In this document: positions 21,615-34,019 of the stretch, one piece after another
Position numbering within the stretch: position 1 is the first letter of the stretch
Layout of the letters: every line of letters begins with the position of its first letter
Assembly: GCF_000203815.1 (NCBI RefSeq)
Contig: NW_004457723.1
Coordinates: 1,674,001-1,738,000, forward strand
DNA length: 64,000 nt
Direction of reading: 5' to 3'
DNA from: Cavenderia fasciculata
Taxonomy: Eukaryota > Evosea > Eumycetozoa > Acytosteliales > Cavenderiaceae
Made by a program: the position numbers and the translations under genes
The notes under the pieces: model-generated
Told to the model about the DNA's origin: nothing
Databases searched by the model: none
What the model saw: the letters and a program-made list of their open reading frames with translations, nothing else

Positions 21615-22440
21615 TCTTTATTGAAATATACAAGGGGTGTGTGGAGTGAGAGAGAACAACTAAACGTAGAGTGTGACAATCTAATCTGCTAATGGATGAA
21701 TGAGAGTGCTGTGGGGACGGGACGTGTGTGTAAGGATATCTGTGATATACTAAGTTATATGTGTAAGATATTAGAGTGTTGGGTAAGATCTTCACAACAA
21801 AGGTGTTCAATCGATTCAGAGAGGATAACGGATACGCCAGCAGCGCTGCTGGAGGAGCATCACCCACCCACCGCTGACGGGATAGCATGTGACGTTCGTT
21901 TGGTGAAAAAAATGTTTTTTTTATTTAAATATTAAAATTTTAATAAAGTCAAGAAGAAGTTGAGGAAAGAACAAGTTGATAGTCAAGTCAGTTGACCTTG
22001 TTGTTCGTTTGTCTTGTTATCTTTGCAAGATGCTACTCAATACATCTCAAGTTTCAGTTACCAGTTACAGTCACACAGATATCAAATGATGATTTATAAC
22101 TGCAATCTTCAAAGGGGAAGAGGAAATATATCATATACAATATAATATAATATAGACACAGACTATATATATTTAAAGATGGTATTAATATCAATCATAA
22201 TAGACAGTCAATTTGAGAAGATCTTGACTGTTGGAGAGAGGTTAAAGAGAATACATAGTTAGTTTGTTTATATTGTTTTTCAAGGAATCTTAAAACTGAG
22301 AGAATGCATTACGAGAGAGAGAGTCATGTTTTATAATTTATTTTGATGAGACCTTTCATTCGTACTTTAAATTGTAAAGAAAGAGATATATAATATTATA
22401 CACACACTATTACTACTACTATTAGTATTAATATTTAAAA
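21615..22440. other. Divergent promoter region, RRM gene and Rab escort protein
   Basis: The 826 bases between two divergently transcribed genes show no coding sequence. An 8-bp perfect hairpin (ACAGTCAA at 22204-22211, TTGACTGT at 22224-22231) is the main structural feature. A short palindrome CAGCAGCGCTGCTG lies at 21839-21852. Confidence 0.4.
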
Positions 22441-24609
22441 ATGGAAGACGATTCAGATTATAATCCAAGAATACAAGACCCAACTAGATTGAATTGGTTG
22501 GATAAAGACAACTATGATGTTATTGTATTGGGTACTGGTTTTGTAGAGTCTTTAATTGCTGGGTAACTATTATTATTATAAAGATATTTTGTGTATTTGT
22601 ATTTGTATGTTAATGATTATACATTATTATATAGATCATTATCAAGAGCAGGAAAGAATGTATTACATTTAGACAAAAACGATTATTATGGTGGTTATGC
22701 AAGTTCTTTCACTTTGAATCAACTTGATAAGTTGTTGACAAAGGCAAACGAAGAAAAGAAAGAGGAAGAGGATCTAGTAGCAACTGTTCACAATATCAAC
22801 AATGATACAGTTGCCCCACAATTCAAGAATATCAAGGTTTATAAAAAAGAAAAGAAACAAGTAGTAGTAGTTACTCCACCAACTACAACAACTACAACTA
22901 CAACTACAACACAAGATAATGATATTGAAAAGAAAGAAGGAGAAGAAGATGTTAAACAACAAGAAGAAACTAAACAAGAAGTAGTAGTAGAAGAGAAACC
23001 AAAACAAGAAGAACAACTAGAGGAAGAGGAGGATATTTTCAAAAAAGGTAGACAATATATTATTGATATTACACCTTCATTGATTTATTCACGTGGTCCA
23101 TTGGTTTCATTGTTGATATCATCAATGACTAGTAAATATTTGGATTTCAAGTGTCCAGAACAAAACTATCTCTTTTTAAAGGATGCCATTCAAAAGATCC
23201 CATCAACCAAAGGATCTATTTTCAAAGATAGTATATTCTCATTAAAGGACAAGAGATCAATTATGAAGTTTATTGATAGTATTAAATCTATAAGAGAGGA
23301 AAATGAACCAAAACAAGAAGAAGGAGAAAGTCAACAACAACAAGATGACGAAAGCAAAGAAAAAAAGACTGGTGGAGAATATGAAGAGTTGAAACGCAAA
23401 TATGGCAAGTTTATTGAATACATTGATTCTTTTGCACTCTCTCAACATGTAAAATTATTTATTCTCTATGGTCTTTCACTCATTCATCAAGATATTGAAA
23501 ATATCACATTTGAACAAGGTATTCAATCGGTTGGACTTTACATTTCATCGTTGTTGGTTTATGGTCCAACTCCATTCCTTGTCCCATTCTATGGATACGG
23601 TGAAATTCCACAAGCATTCTGTCGTCTGTGTGCTGTTTTTGGTGGAACCTATGTACTCGATAGATCAGCCAAAGATATTCTCTTTACTGAACCAAACGAT
23701 TCCAACAATCAAACCTCCAAATATCGTGGAATCACTTGCACTGAAGGTCAAACTATTACTTCAACTCATTTCATTACAACTCCAAGATATTTAAATCCAT
23801 CTTCATTTTCAATTTCAAATCAATTTATTACTAAAACTTAGTATGTCAAAAAACAGACTATAATAATAATAGAAGAAAGAAAGAAAGATTATTAATTTAT
23901 AATTATTTTTAACTAAAATTTTAGTTCAAGAGCTATTTGTATAGTTGATAAGATTATTGAAGGAACAGAATCTTATTCATTTTTAACTATTCCACCAGGT
24001 TCGATTGGTGGAAATAAACAAACTATTAATATGAATCAAATGGATAAACTTTGTGTACCAATGGAAAAGACTTTAATCCATTTCACAACATTGGCAACTG
24101 GTACTGCTGAGGAAGATTTAAAGAGTGTTGTAGAGCATTTCTTACAATATGACTCTACTGCTACTACTACAGACTCTAAAGACTCTAAAAAGAAACCAAC
24201 TATTCTATGGTCAGCCTATTTCAATATTGATTTGGATTATGTAAAGGAATCAGATAGTGGTAGTACATTTGATAATACCACTGGATTATTACCAGAAGGT
24301 ATGATTATTTGTTCAGATGCTCCAATCTCTTCAACCATTGATTATCAATCACAAATTTCACAAGCCAAATTCATTTTTGAAAAGATTTGTCCTGGTCAAA
24401 CCTTTTTAGAAAGAGTTCCAGATGCTGAAGATATTATTTGGGGTGGTGAAGATACTACTACTTCAACTACAACTACAACTACTACAGCCAATGAAACTGA
24501 ACCAACTACAACTGCTACTACAACTAATGAAAATGAAACAACTCCAACTGCTGCTACTACTACTACAACTAATAATGAAAATCCAACAACAGAAGAACAT
24601 CAATCATAA
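22441..24609 (+). CDS. Rab escort protein (REP/choroideremia-like)
   Basis: Three exons (22441-22562, 22635-23840, 23925-24609) encode about 670 residues. The N-terminal GDI-superfamily nucleotide-binding region reads DVIVLGTGFVESLIAG then SRAGKNVLHLDKNDYYGGYASS. Later blocks include SLIYSRGPLVSLL, FIEYIDSFALSQ, PFYGYGEIPQAFCRLCAVFGG and the C-terminal PDAEDIIWGGED. Long acidic, Glu/Lys/Gln-rich insertions at about residues 95-190 and 285-310 separate conserved blocks and favour REP over the compact RabGDI. REP presents new Rab GTPases to geranylgeranyl transferase and delivers them to membranes. The tail is a Thr/Glu low-complexity stretch. Confidence 0.87.
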
Positions 24610-24677
24610 TATAACAATATTATAAATAAATAATGATTATTATTAATAATGAGTATTGATTTTTATGTTTATTTAAT

Positions 24678-26199
24678 TTATTTATCTTGAGCATATTGAT
24701 CGATTGGATATTCATCTGGGTAAAGTTTAAGATGTTCAAAGAGTTCAGCCTTTTGTTCCAATAGGTTTTTAGTTGGTACATCATAGACATCGGTAAAAAG
24801 TTCAGAGATTGCAGGTTTCTTTTGTTTTTCGGCACGCATAAGAGACTCACGTACTTGGGAACGAACACTAGAGACAACTTCCTTGTCTTGGTCTTCGGTC
24901 CACCAGTTACGCTTCAACATGTATTGACGGAGACGGTGCATGGGGTTACGCTTCTCCTTCCAAAAGTTGATTTCTTCGAGTGTTCTGTAACGTGACGAGT
25001 CGTCAGAGGTAGAGTGATGACCGACACGGTAGGTCATGGCCTCGATGAGGACCGGTTGACCTTGCTCGACGGCCATTTCACGGGCCTTTTTGGTGGCGTT
25101 GTAGACGGCCCAAATGTCGTTACCGTCGACACGGATGGTGGCAATACCGTAGCCGTTTGGACCACGACCGGCAATACCGTCACCACGGTACTGTTCGTGC
25201 GATGGGGTAGAGATGGCCCACTTGTTGTTACGACAGAAAAAGATGGTTGGCGATTGGAGGGTGGCGGCAAAGTTCATGGCGGCGTGGAAGTCACCTTCCG
25301 AGGCAGCACCTTCACCAAAGTAGACAATCGTGCATGCCTTTTCACCCATCAACTTTTGTGCATAGGCTGCGCCGACAGCTTGTGGAAGTTGGGTGGTAAG
25401 TGGCGATGAGATGGTTTGCACATTGATCTCCTTGGAGCCATAGTGAACTGGCATTTGACGACCCTTGCCAAGATCAAATTCATTGGAGCAGCATTGGTTG
25501 ACGATTTGCTCAATCGAGAATCCACGCCACATCAATACACCAGATTCACGGTACTGTGCAAACACAGTGTCTTTTAAATCCAAAGCAGCAGCACTGCCAA
25601 TATGAATAGCTTCTTCACCAAATGAAGTCATGTAAAATGAAATTCTACCTTGTCTTTGTACATCATATAAAATGTTATCCATTGTATTCAATGTTAACAT
25701 CATCTTGTACATCTTTGTTACTTCATCTTTACTAAACTAAAAATAATGATTGAATATTGTGTTATAATTACTATTTCTACTTTTCGTCTGTTTTGATCAT
25801 ATATATCACACAAAACAACAATACATACATTTGGATCGGCTGATGGTGGGTTTACTTCACCTTCTTGATTCATAACTGTATAGACTGGAATGTAGTGCTT
25901 TAAGGTTTGGAATTCTAATTGATTGGTTACTTCATATTTATCATCTTCTTCAACAACTGCACTTGAAAAGTTTCTCTGTTTTGATTGATGATATGATGAT
26001 CATCAAATTTGAATAGAAAGGATGAGGAGAGGAGAGGAGAGTCAGTCATTTTATACAAGTCTCTATGTTTGTTTGTTTGTTTGTTTATGATGATTCAATT
26101 TACATTAAATGAAGTAGTTGGTTTAAAAGATCTATTTAAGAGTGTAGAGGTTGATGGTGTAAATCTAACTTTTGATGCAAAATGTCTTAGTGAGTTCAT
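24678..26199 (-). CDS. bkdA: Branched-chain 2-oxoacid dehydrogenase E1 alpha, mitochondrial
   Basis: Three exons (26199-26104, 25975-25829, 25736-24678) encode 433 residues. Exon 1 starts [13 protein letters not shown] and is an Arg/Ser-rich presequence; the joined product continues into [12 protein letters not shown], a typical processing region. The catalytic part shows [19 protein letters not shown], the thiamine-diphosphate motif [17 protein letters not shown] with NKWAIS, and the regulatory loop [16 protein letters not shown], which holds the Ser residues phosphorylated in the animal enzyme. E1 alpha pairs with E1 beta to decarboxylate the keto acids of Leu, Ile and Val. The first exon lies 130 bases upstream of the second and is easily overlooked. 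Confidence 0.92.
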
Positions 26200-26829
26200 T
26201 GTATGATCGATCCTTTCTTTCTTTTCTTTTCTCTCTACTCTATCTCTATATTATAATGTGAAGAATTAATAAATAATAATAATAATAATAATAAATGGAT
26301 AAACTAGTACAATTTAATGTTGTCTATTGAAAAGGAGGATGAAAAAGAATGATTGTTGAAAGAATCATTCAATTTCGTCTTGTCATAAATTCCCTCATTC
26401 AAAAAAAATTTTATTAATTTTTAAAACGTAACAAATATTATTATTTTTGTAGAGATAAATCTAAATATCCGTTATAGTAGTTCTAATATGAATAATAACC
26501 AATGACAACACAAGTGGGATAATATTTTAAAAAGAGATATAATATATTATATAACACACAAAAAAAAAAAGATAAAGATAAATTCTCAAGATAGAAATTG
26601 ATATGTATCATATGCATCATTTTTTGAAGCAGCGAAGAAATGTGGAACTAGGATCCTCTCATTTATGCAAGAATCAAAGATGATTAAAACTCGTTGCCTC
26701 GAATCGACTTTCATCATTCTTCTCTTCAACCTTCTCCTTATCAATCAGATATATAGATAGTTAGTTTACTTTGTGTACTTTTTAGTTTTTTTTTTTTATA
26801 ATATACTATATTAGACAATACCATTTAAA
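26200..26829. other. Divergent promoter region, bkdA and eIF5A-like gene
   Basis: The 630 bases between two divergent genes are strongly AT-rich, with A/T runs and CT-rich stretches. No coding sequence is seen. Confidence 0.4.
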
Positions 26830-27407
26830 ATGAATAGCAACAATTCTTCACCAGAGTCTACCGCATCCCTCATGGTAGCAGCTAGATCATTCTTGGAAGA
26901 TAATAATGATAATGATGAAAATGCATTATTATTATTATCATCAAGAGTGCTTCTATATAATGGAATACCATGTAACATTGTCAGTTGTCGATTGGGTAGA
27001 TGTAAGTTTATAAATAAATAAATATTTATATGATGATTGAAATCAATTTCTTATTTATCCTATTTTTTATAGTTAAACATGGAGAGTTGATAGAGTTTGT
27101 CTGTTCTGAATATTTCAATAAAAATCAAAGCCATGTATTTAGATTGGGACAAAACAAGGAAATAGAAGTACCAATTGTCACTATTAAAACCTACCAACTC
27201 TTACTTATCGATCAAGATGGATACTTGTCTCTTTTAGATGAAAGTAATGGAACGACAAGAGAGGACATTAAACTACCAAAGAATGACAAAGATCTAACAT
27301 CAGAGTTGCAATTATCTTACAACCTGGATAATTCTTTAAATGTTCAAGTAGCACAAATCATGGGTATTGAAGGTGTAATATCATTTAACCAAACAAATGA
27401 TGATTAA
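26830..27407 (+). CDS. Divergent eIF5A-like protein
   Basis: Two exons (26830-27001, 27073-27407) encode 168 residues. The first 30 residues are acidic and low-complexity. Then the two eIF5A domains can be followed: VLLYNGIPCNIVSCRLG aligns with the strand leading to the hypusine loop, FKHGELIEF with the loop, QLLLIDQDGYLSLLDESNG and REDIKLPKND with the C-terminal OB fold. The loop keeps a Lys-His-Gly, so the hypusine lysine may be present, but the usual HAK that follows is replaced by ELI and the spacing before the loop is shorter. eIF5A is among the most conserved eukaryotic proteins, so this is probably a specialised paralogue, not the canonical factor. Confidence 0.75.
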
Positions 27408-27731
27408 TTTATTCATTAATGAATTGATTAATTCTTTGGATGATGGATTGGACAATGGAAATGTGTTAACACATAATAATATGTGATCATCACATCACTT
27501 CCAATTGTTTAGTATATCTTTTTTTTTTTTTTTAAACAAACCAATCAAAAAATAATAAACATATAAATATCTATATTTAAATACAACATATACATACATA
27601 TATACATACATACATATACATATAATATATATAATATCAAATATGATAATTAATTTAAATTAAATCAAACTGAGATGTTCAAAACATAGTCGTGTTTTCA
27701 ACAATGACATTCATTTTCAATTTACAAAACT
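27408..27731. other. AT-rich spacer before WDR70
   Basis: It contains T-runs and a (CATA)n-like stretch at about 27585-27620. No gene is seen. It should hold the WDR70 promoter. Confidence 0.35.
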
Positions 27732-29983
27732 ATGAGTAATAATAGTAATAATATCAAAAGAGATAGAGAAGGAGGAGGAGGAGATGATAATCAAGATGAC
27801 AATGAAACACATGAAAAGAAATTACAAAAGTTAGACTTTCAACTACCGACACACAAGAAATCAGGTGCTCAACAAGAGAATGAATCAAACTTTGGATCAT
27901 TTATTAAAAAGGTAGGTAGATAGATTTATATATAGTTAGATATCATAGCAACATGGATATAACACTTTTATTAATACAATACGATCTATCTATCTAGAAT
28001 ACACCATCTTTAAATATAGTCAAACCTGCAGCCAATACAACAAACAAACCATTGGCATCATCGGGAATCAAATTCAATTTAACAACAAAGGTATTACCAA
28101 CACCACCTTTGAATAATTCACAAAACAATGATATAAATAGAGGAGAGATACAGACACTACCAGTTGATAGTAATATAACTGTAATCGAATCAAAATTGGT
28201 GTCTGCTGAAGATACCAAACCAACAATTAACGAAAAAATAGACAACCAAACAACAACAACAACAAAGGCACCTGGTCCTTCAGTAGGTCCTCCAAGACCA
28301 CCTGCCTCAAAAAAGAAAAATAACAATAGTGATGATGATGATGATTCAAGTTCAGATTCAGATTCAAGTAGTGATTCTGAATCTGACTCTGATGACGACG
28401 ATGATGTTAAAAAGAAAAATAATAATAATATAAATACACCAATGGTTGGACCACCAAGACCTGTAAATAATAATAATAATAATAAGAAGAAGAAAAAAGA
28501 TGGAGATGATTCAGATTCAGACTCTGATTCTTCAGATTCTTCGGATTCATCAAGTAGTAGTTCAGATAGTGATGATAGTGAAAAAGAAGAATTTAATAGA
28601 TGGGTGGAATTATCAAGATCTATACCAATATCTCATGAAGTTGTGATGAAGAGTCATGCAAATGCAGTGTCATCGGTTGCACTCGACCCAAGTGGATCGA
28701 GATTATTGACGGGATCATTTGATTGCAAAGTTCGTTTTTGGGATTTCAATGGTATGGATTCTAATCTCAGATCGTTTAGAGAGGTACAACCTGTTGAAGG
28801 TGCACAGATACGATCGGTTGTCTACTCTACATCAGGTGATAGATTTATCGTGTTGCCCTATACAACTCAAATGAAACTGTACGATAGAGACGGTTTTTCA
28901 AAGGCAGAGTTTGTGTCTGGTGATAGATACATACAAGATCTTAATCATACAAAGGGACATGTATCTACATTGACAGGTGGATGTTGGGATCCAAACGAAA
29001 AGGAACACTTTATATCATCTTCACTTGACAGTACTATTAGAATATGGGATGTGAACCAACCAAAAAAGAATCTTCAAGTCATCAAATCTAGGAGTACTAA
29101 AGGTGCCAAGATTGGTGTGACAACCTGTGGTTTTGATATTCGTGGTGATGTCATTATTGGTGGATGTCAAGATGGTAGTATACTCATGTTTGACCAACGT
29201 TCGACACTCACCAAAGCAAAGAATCAGATAGCAGACGCACACTCTCAAATGGACGTGACTTCGATACAGTCTGTGCGTGACGGATACACATTGATCAGTC
29301 GTGGTATGGATTCCACCATCAAAGTATGGGATTTGAGAATGTTGGTTAACAATGCTACGACGGGTGACCCATCGCCCATGGTCGTGTGGGACGACATCAC
29401 CACTGACTACTTGGAATCAAACGTGGTGCTTGGGTCGTACGACCGACTGATCGTAGCAGGCACATCGATGAAGGATAATACTGGCGCCAATGCATACGGC
29501 ACATTGGCCATCTTTGACAGAAGCAGTTTGACCAAGATGCGACAGATCAAGGTTGAGAATGCCAGTTGCATCAATGTTGCATGGAATGCAAAGATCAACC
29601 AGATTGTAGTCGGATGTTCTGATGGACAAACACGTATCTACTATGACCCAGATCGCAGTGAAAAGGGTGTTAGATTGTGTGTCAACAAGGCACCGCGTAA
29701 AAAGGATCCGACCGATTTTGAACCAGACCATCCCATCGTCACTCCATTTGCTCTGCCACTCTACCGTGAACAACCATCAGGCAAAAAGACAAAGGCTGAA
29801 AAATCAAAGAAAAAACCAGAAACCAAGGTTGAGAAACCTTCTGGTCGTGGTCCAAACCTTACTCAACATTTAATTAGAAATACCAATATTGCAACTGATG
29901 GATCATGGAAACAAGATGCCAGAGAAGCTTTCCTTTCAAAAGCAAATAAAGATGAAGGAAATCAAGAAGGAGAAAATAAATAA
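27732..29983 (+). CDS. wdr70: WDR70 (gastrulation-defective 1-like) WD40 protein
   Basis: Two exons (27732-27911, 27998-29983) encode 721 residues. The first 200 residues are charged and Ser/Asp-rich (a CK2-type acidic region). From SHEVVMKSHANAVSSVALD on, WD40 blades can be followed, with RLLTGSFDCKVRFWDFNGMD, DRDGFSKAEFVSGDRYIQD, NHTKGHVSTLTGGCWDP and DSTIKVWDLR. The C-terminal RGPNLTQHLIRN and REAFL segment is also shared with human WDR70. WDR70 is nuclear and linked to H2B ubiquitination and DNA repair with the CRL4 ligase; that role is taken from the family. The start is the first ATG, in good A-rich context. Confidence 0.9.
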
Positions 29984-30058
29984 ACATTCAATAATGTCTG
30001 CAGGATGATGGATGATTTAAATATATATAAACAGTAGTGTATAGGGTGGGATAATAAT

Positions 30059-31034
30059 TTAATTAAAATATTCTAAACTTGATTTGGCTTGTTCCATTTG
30101 TCTTAGGAATTGGTAAAATTGTGGTAATGAAAGTTCTACAAATAATTAAATAAATAAAAATATTAATAAATGGTACATCACAAATAAGTTATTATTATTA
30201 TTGTTATTATTATTTGTTATCTATTTACCCATATGAACATCTTCTTTTTTATCATTTCCTTGATCTAAAACCAATTTTAATTGAAGGAATGTATTACCAG
30301 CCTTTTTAGATTCACTAGATGCAGTAGTTACACCAAATCTCCATTGCATATCCAACACTTGATTGATGGTAAGAGTATTTCCAACAAATGTTCTTGAAAG
30401 TCCAATAAAGTTTAATTTATATTTCGATGCAATATTCTCTGCTTGTTCCTCTGATAATCTAAAATTAACCAAATCTTCTTTTACATGTGTTGGTGTAAGA
30501 TGATACTTTACTGCTCCTTTAAAAAAGTAGAAAATATTTCTGTCATTTTGATTATACATATATTATTGGGGAGAGAAGAAGAAAGGGTATTTTTAAAAAT
30601 AGAATGATCATTTAAAACAAAGCGAGTTTTAATTGATTGATGATGAAGTAAGAAGAAGTGATCAATGATAAAGAATCATCTTTCTCTCTATCATTATCAT
30701 CATCTATTCCATTTACCTTCCTCTTTTGATAGATTAGAGATTAAAGGTATATGTATGCTTATACTACCGCATATTATAATTAGTGAATTGGTATAATTAT
30801 TGTTCCTTTTACTATATTCTTTAATGCATTCTCACCAATACCATGTTGTTCAGAGTATGATGATATAGAGGCTAATAGTTCATCGCCCTTTTGTGAAAGC
30901 AAGAATGCAAAGATTATATCTACAAGTTGATCGAATTTGTCTTGTTCTGTAAGGTTTGACAAATATCCTACTTCATTTAATAACTGTTGATCTGGTGAAT
31001 TGTTTCCTCCTCCTAAGAATCTATATACAACCAT
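30059..31034 (-). CDS. commd7: COMMD7-like COMM-domain protein (one splice join unresolved)
   Basis: Three blocks on the minus strand align in order with COMMD7. The first, from 31034 to about 30781, starts MVVYRFLGGGNN and ends LKNIVKGTIIIPI. The second, 30516-30229, reads AVKYHLTPTHVKEDLVNF, TFVGNTLTINQVLDMQWRFG and NTFLQLKLVLDQ. The third, 30135-30059, reads LSLPQFYQFLRQMEQAKSS and ends in TAA. Blocks two and three join at a normal GT/AG intron. Between blocks one and two no in-frame GT donor exists: the frame meets TAA two codons after the last conserved residue. COMMD proteins form the Commander complex for endosomal recycling. An upstream ATG at 31136 would add 34 unsupported residues. 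Confidence 0.75.
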
Positions 31035-31167
31035 CTTTCTATCTATCTCTAAAATTAATATAAATATAAATGACTCTTCTGCAATGAATCTGTCTTTCTT
31101 TTTTTGATCAATCAATTTTTCAAAAGAATCTTCCATGATTTCAACTTGTATTTCTATTAAATTAATA

Positions 31168-34019
31168 TTATTTATTTAAATTAATAAATTTATAAAGATT
31201 ATTAATTATTAAAGGATCTATGGATTGTGAACCAAGAGAAGCTTGTGCCATTTGTTTACTACCTCCACCTTTTCCAAATTTAATAGTGTTGGTTAATAAT
31301 TGTTTGAGAAGTTTATCGGCATTGGCAGAGACCTCTTGTTTTTCGAGTTGACTACCAACTGTACATATCAACTTGTTGTCAGTTGCTTCAGTTGTTAAAA
31401 GTATGTGAATATGGTTTGGTTGAGTCTTGGCAAGTTTTTTTGATATCTCTTGTAATGTGTTTTTGTCTATTGTTGTCGACTGTCCACTCAATAGATGTAG
31501 ACTACATGCTATACTGTTGTTGTTGTTTCCATCCAATTGAATCTTTCCATTATGTGTTTTGATAGAGTTGAATAATATTTGTTGTTGTAATTCTGATACT
31601 TGTTTTTCTAGTTGTTTCTTATTGTCAATTAATGATTCAACATGTTTTCCAACTATATTGGTTGGGACACCCAACTTGGTGGCTAGTCCATCTACAGTAC
31701 TCTTGAAACTGTCTAGCCATGTAGCGGCAGCTTGACCTGCACGTGCTTCAATTCGTCTCGTTCCAGCAGCTATACTAGTCTCTGACACGATTCTAAATAA
31801 TTGAATGTCACCTGTCTTGCCTACATGTGTACCTCCACAAAACTCTTTCGATACGCCTGGTACTGATACCACTCTTACACTATCTCCATACTTTTCACTA
31901 AACAATTGGATAGCGTCAGTCTTGACAGCATCACCCTGCGACATTTCTTGTACATCCAATGGTATGTCTTGTTGGATGGCTTGGTTGACTGTTTGTTCAA
32001 TGTTTGTTATTTGCTTGTTCGATAATTTACCAACTGCCGTAAAATCGAATCTCAAACTCTCTGGTCCTACATACGAACCTGCTTGCACTACACTATTCTC
32101 TCCCAACTCTTTTCGTAGAGCAGAGTGTAATAGATGAGTTGCAGTGTGATGAATAGCTGTTTGTTGTCTAGTTTGTTTGTCTACCCTACAATCAACCTTG
32201 TTATCCACTTTTAGATCATCCATTACTTGATTTAATCTTTGTTTGGTACTATCAAATTCTATCACTACAACTTGTACTCCATCGTATGGTTTTAGTGTAT
32301 CTATGACATTGTAAATATTCTCACCATTGCCAACACTAGTAACAATTATACCCTTGTCTCCAATTTGACCACCAGATACTGCATAGAATGGACAATCTTC
32401 CAACACAACATATAAAAGATTATCCTCTTCAGAGAAATGTTGTGCTTTAATCCTAGTTGTACAATGTAATTTTTCATATCCTACAAAATTACTTTTAATA
32501 TTTTCATTCTTCCATTTTCTAAATAATAATAATATTAAATTAATTAGTTCATATAAATACAACGCGACTTTGTTTGTTTGTTAGTTTTGACTTACTGTAA
32601 TATTTGATTGGTATTATTATTTGATTGATCTTTTTTCCAAGATGATTTTGATTTTTCTTTTGTTTCATCTATGAATTGTTGAACTTTGTCCATGTCGATA
32701 TTGATGTTTGATTGTCTAGCTTTTACTTCACTGATTTCTAGGGGGAGACCATAGGTAGAGTAGATATTGAATACATTCCACTCGTCGAGTTTATTAGAGT
32801 CGATGAGATCGTCGAGATAGGTGACTCCACGCTGAATGGCTTGGTAAAAGAGAATCTCTTCGTTGTAAATGACATTTTGGATTTGTGGAGCACGTTGACT
32901 GAGCTGCGTGTAAAAGTCACCCATCAAAGAGGTGAGAAGTGGTTGGAGGAGATGAAGGAATGGTTGTTGGAACCCGATCATTTGGCCATAGGATAGTGCA
33001 CGACGAATGATCTTTCGTAGAACGTATCCTCTGCCAGTGGCAGACGGAACGACACCGTCTGCAATGAGGAAACTGACCGACCGAAGATGATCTGCAATGA
33101 CACGCATTGACGTTTCGAATTTATCAGCGTGTACTTTACCGACAAACACAGAGTCATTCTTTTCAGCAACACTTTTGATACCGTCTATGAGATTGGCAAA
33201 TAGATCAATCTCATAGTTACTCTGTTTGTCTTGTAAGACGGCAGCCATACGTTCTAACCCCATTCCAGTATCGACACATGGTGTAGGTAGTGGTGTCAAG
33301 TTGCCAGCATCGTCACGCCAATACTGCATAAAGACGAGATTCCAAATCTCGAGGTATCTCTCGCCATCCATTTCATTGCCTTCTCCACGATCCCAAAACA
33401 ACTCGGAACACGGTCCGCACGGGCCTGCACCATCACCCATCGACCAAAAGTTGTCTTTTGGACCACACCTAAGGATGCGGTCGTCTGTCAACCCAATCTC
33501 GGTTCTCCAAATGTCAGCGGCCTCTTCGTCACCCTCCAACACACTTGCTACGATACGGTTGGCAGGCAATCCCATCGGACCGGTGAGCAACTGCCACGCA
33601 TGACGGATAGCATCTCTCTTTGCATGCTTGTAACCTCCAAATGAAAAGTTACCCAACATCTCGAAAAAGGTATGATGACGAGCAGTATACCCTACATTGT
33701 CCAAATCGTTGTGCTTGCCACCTGCACGAACACACTTTTGAGCAGTCGTCACCATTGGAGCAGGTGGTGTTTCAAGTGCTGCAAAGCACTGTTTAAACTG
33801 TACCATACCAGCATTTGTAAAGAGTAATGTAGAGTCATTATGAGGTATCAAAGATGATCCATCTACCTTTTTATGTCCATTTTCATTAAAGTAATTTAGA
33901 AATGTTGATCTAATGTTTGCAGTTGATGTCGATGATGAAGCATATGATCTAATAGCAATACTACTACTCGTCTGTATTAAACGATTAGAGTATTTACTAA
34001 TAATACTATTCATCAACAT
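31168..34019 (-). CDS. Alanyl-tRNA synthetase, probably mitochondrial
   Basis: Two exons (34019-32596, 32518-31168) encode 924 residues. The N-terminus MLMNSIISKYSNRLIQ has no acidic residues and continues IRSYASSS, a mitochondrial presequence. The class II catalytic core follows, with LNYFNENGHKKVDGSSLIP, TAGMVQFKQCF-like TNAGMVQFKQCF, ARHHTFFEMLGNFSFG and GPCGPCSELFWDRG. The editing domain has zinc-site motifs HHTATHLLH and CGGTHVGKTG. A shorter C-terminal DHHA1-type region ends GGGSKQMAQASLG. The enzyme charges tRNA-Ala and clears mischarged Ser and Gly. A separate cytosolic enzyme presumably exists elsewhere, since the presequence is strong; dual targeting is also possible. Confidence 0.92.

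Noticed and set aside
26089-26206. Plus-strand frame resembling the start of a PCNA-like clamp ([18 protein letters not shown])
   Set aside because: It is the antisense of bkdA exon 1, whose minus-strand reading gives a proper mitochondrial presequence spliced in frame to the enzyme.
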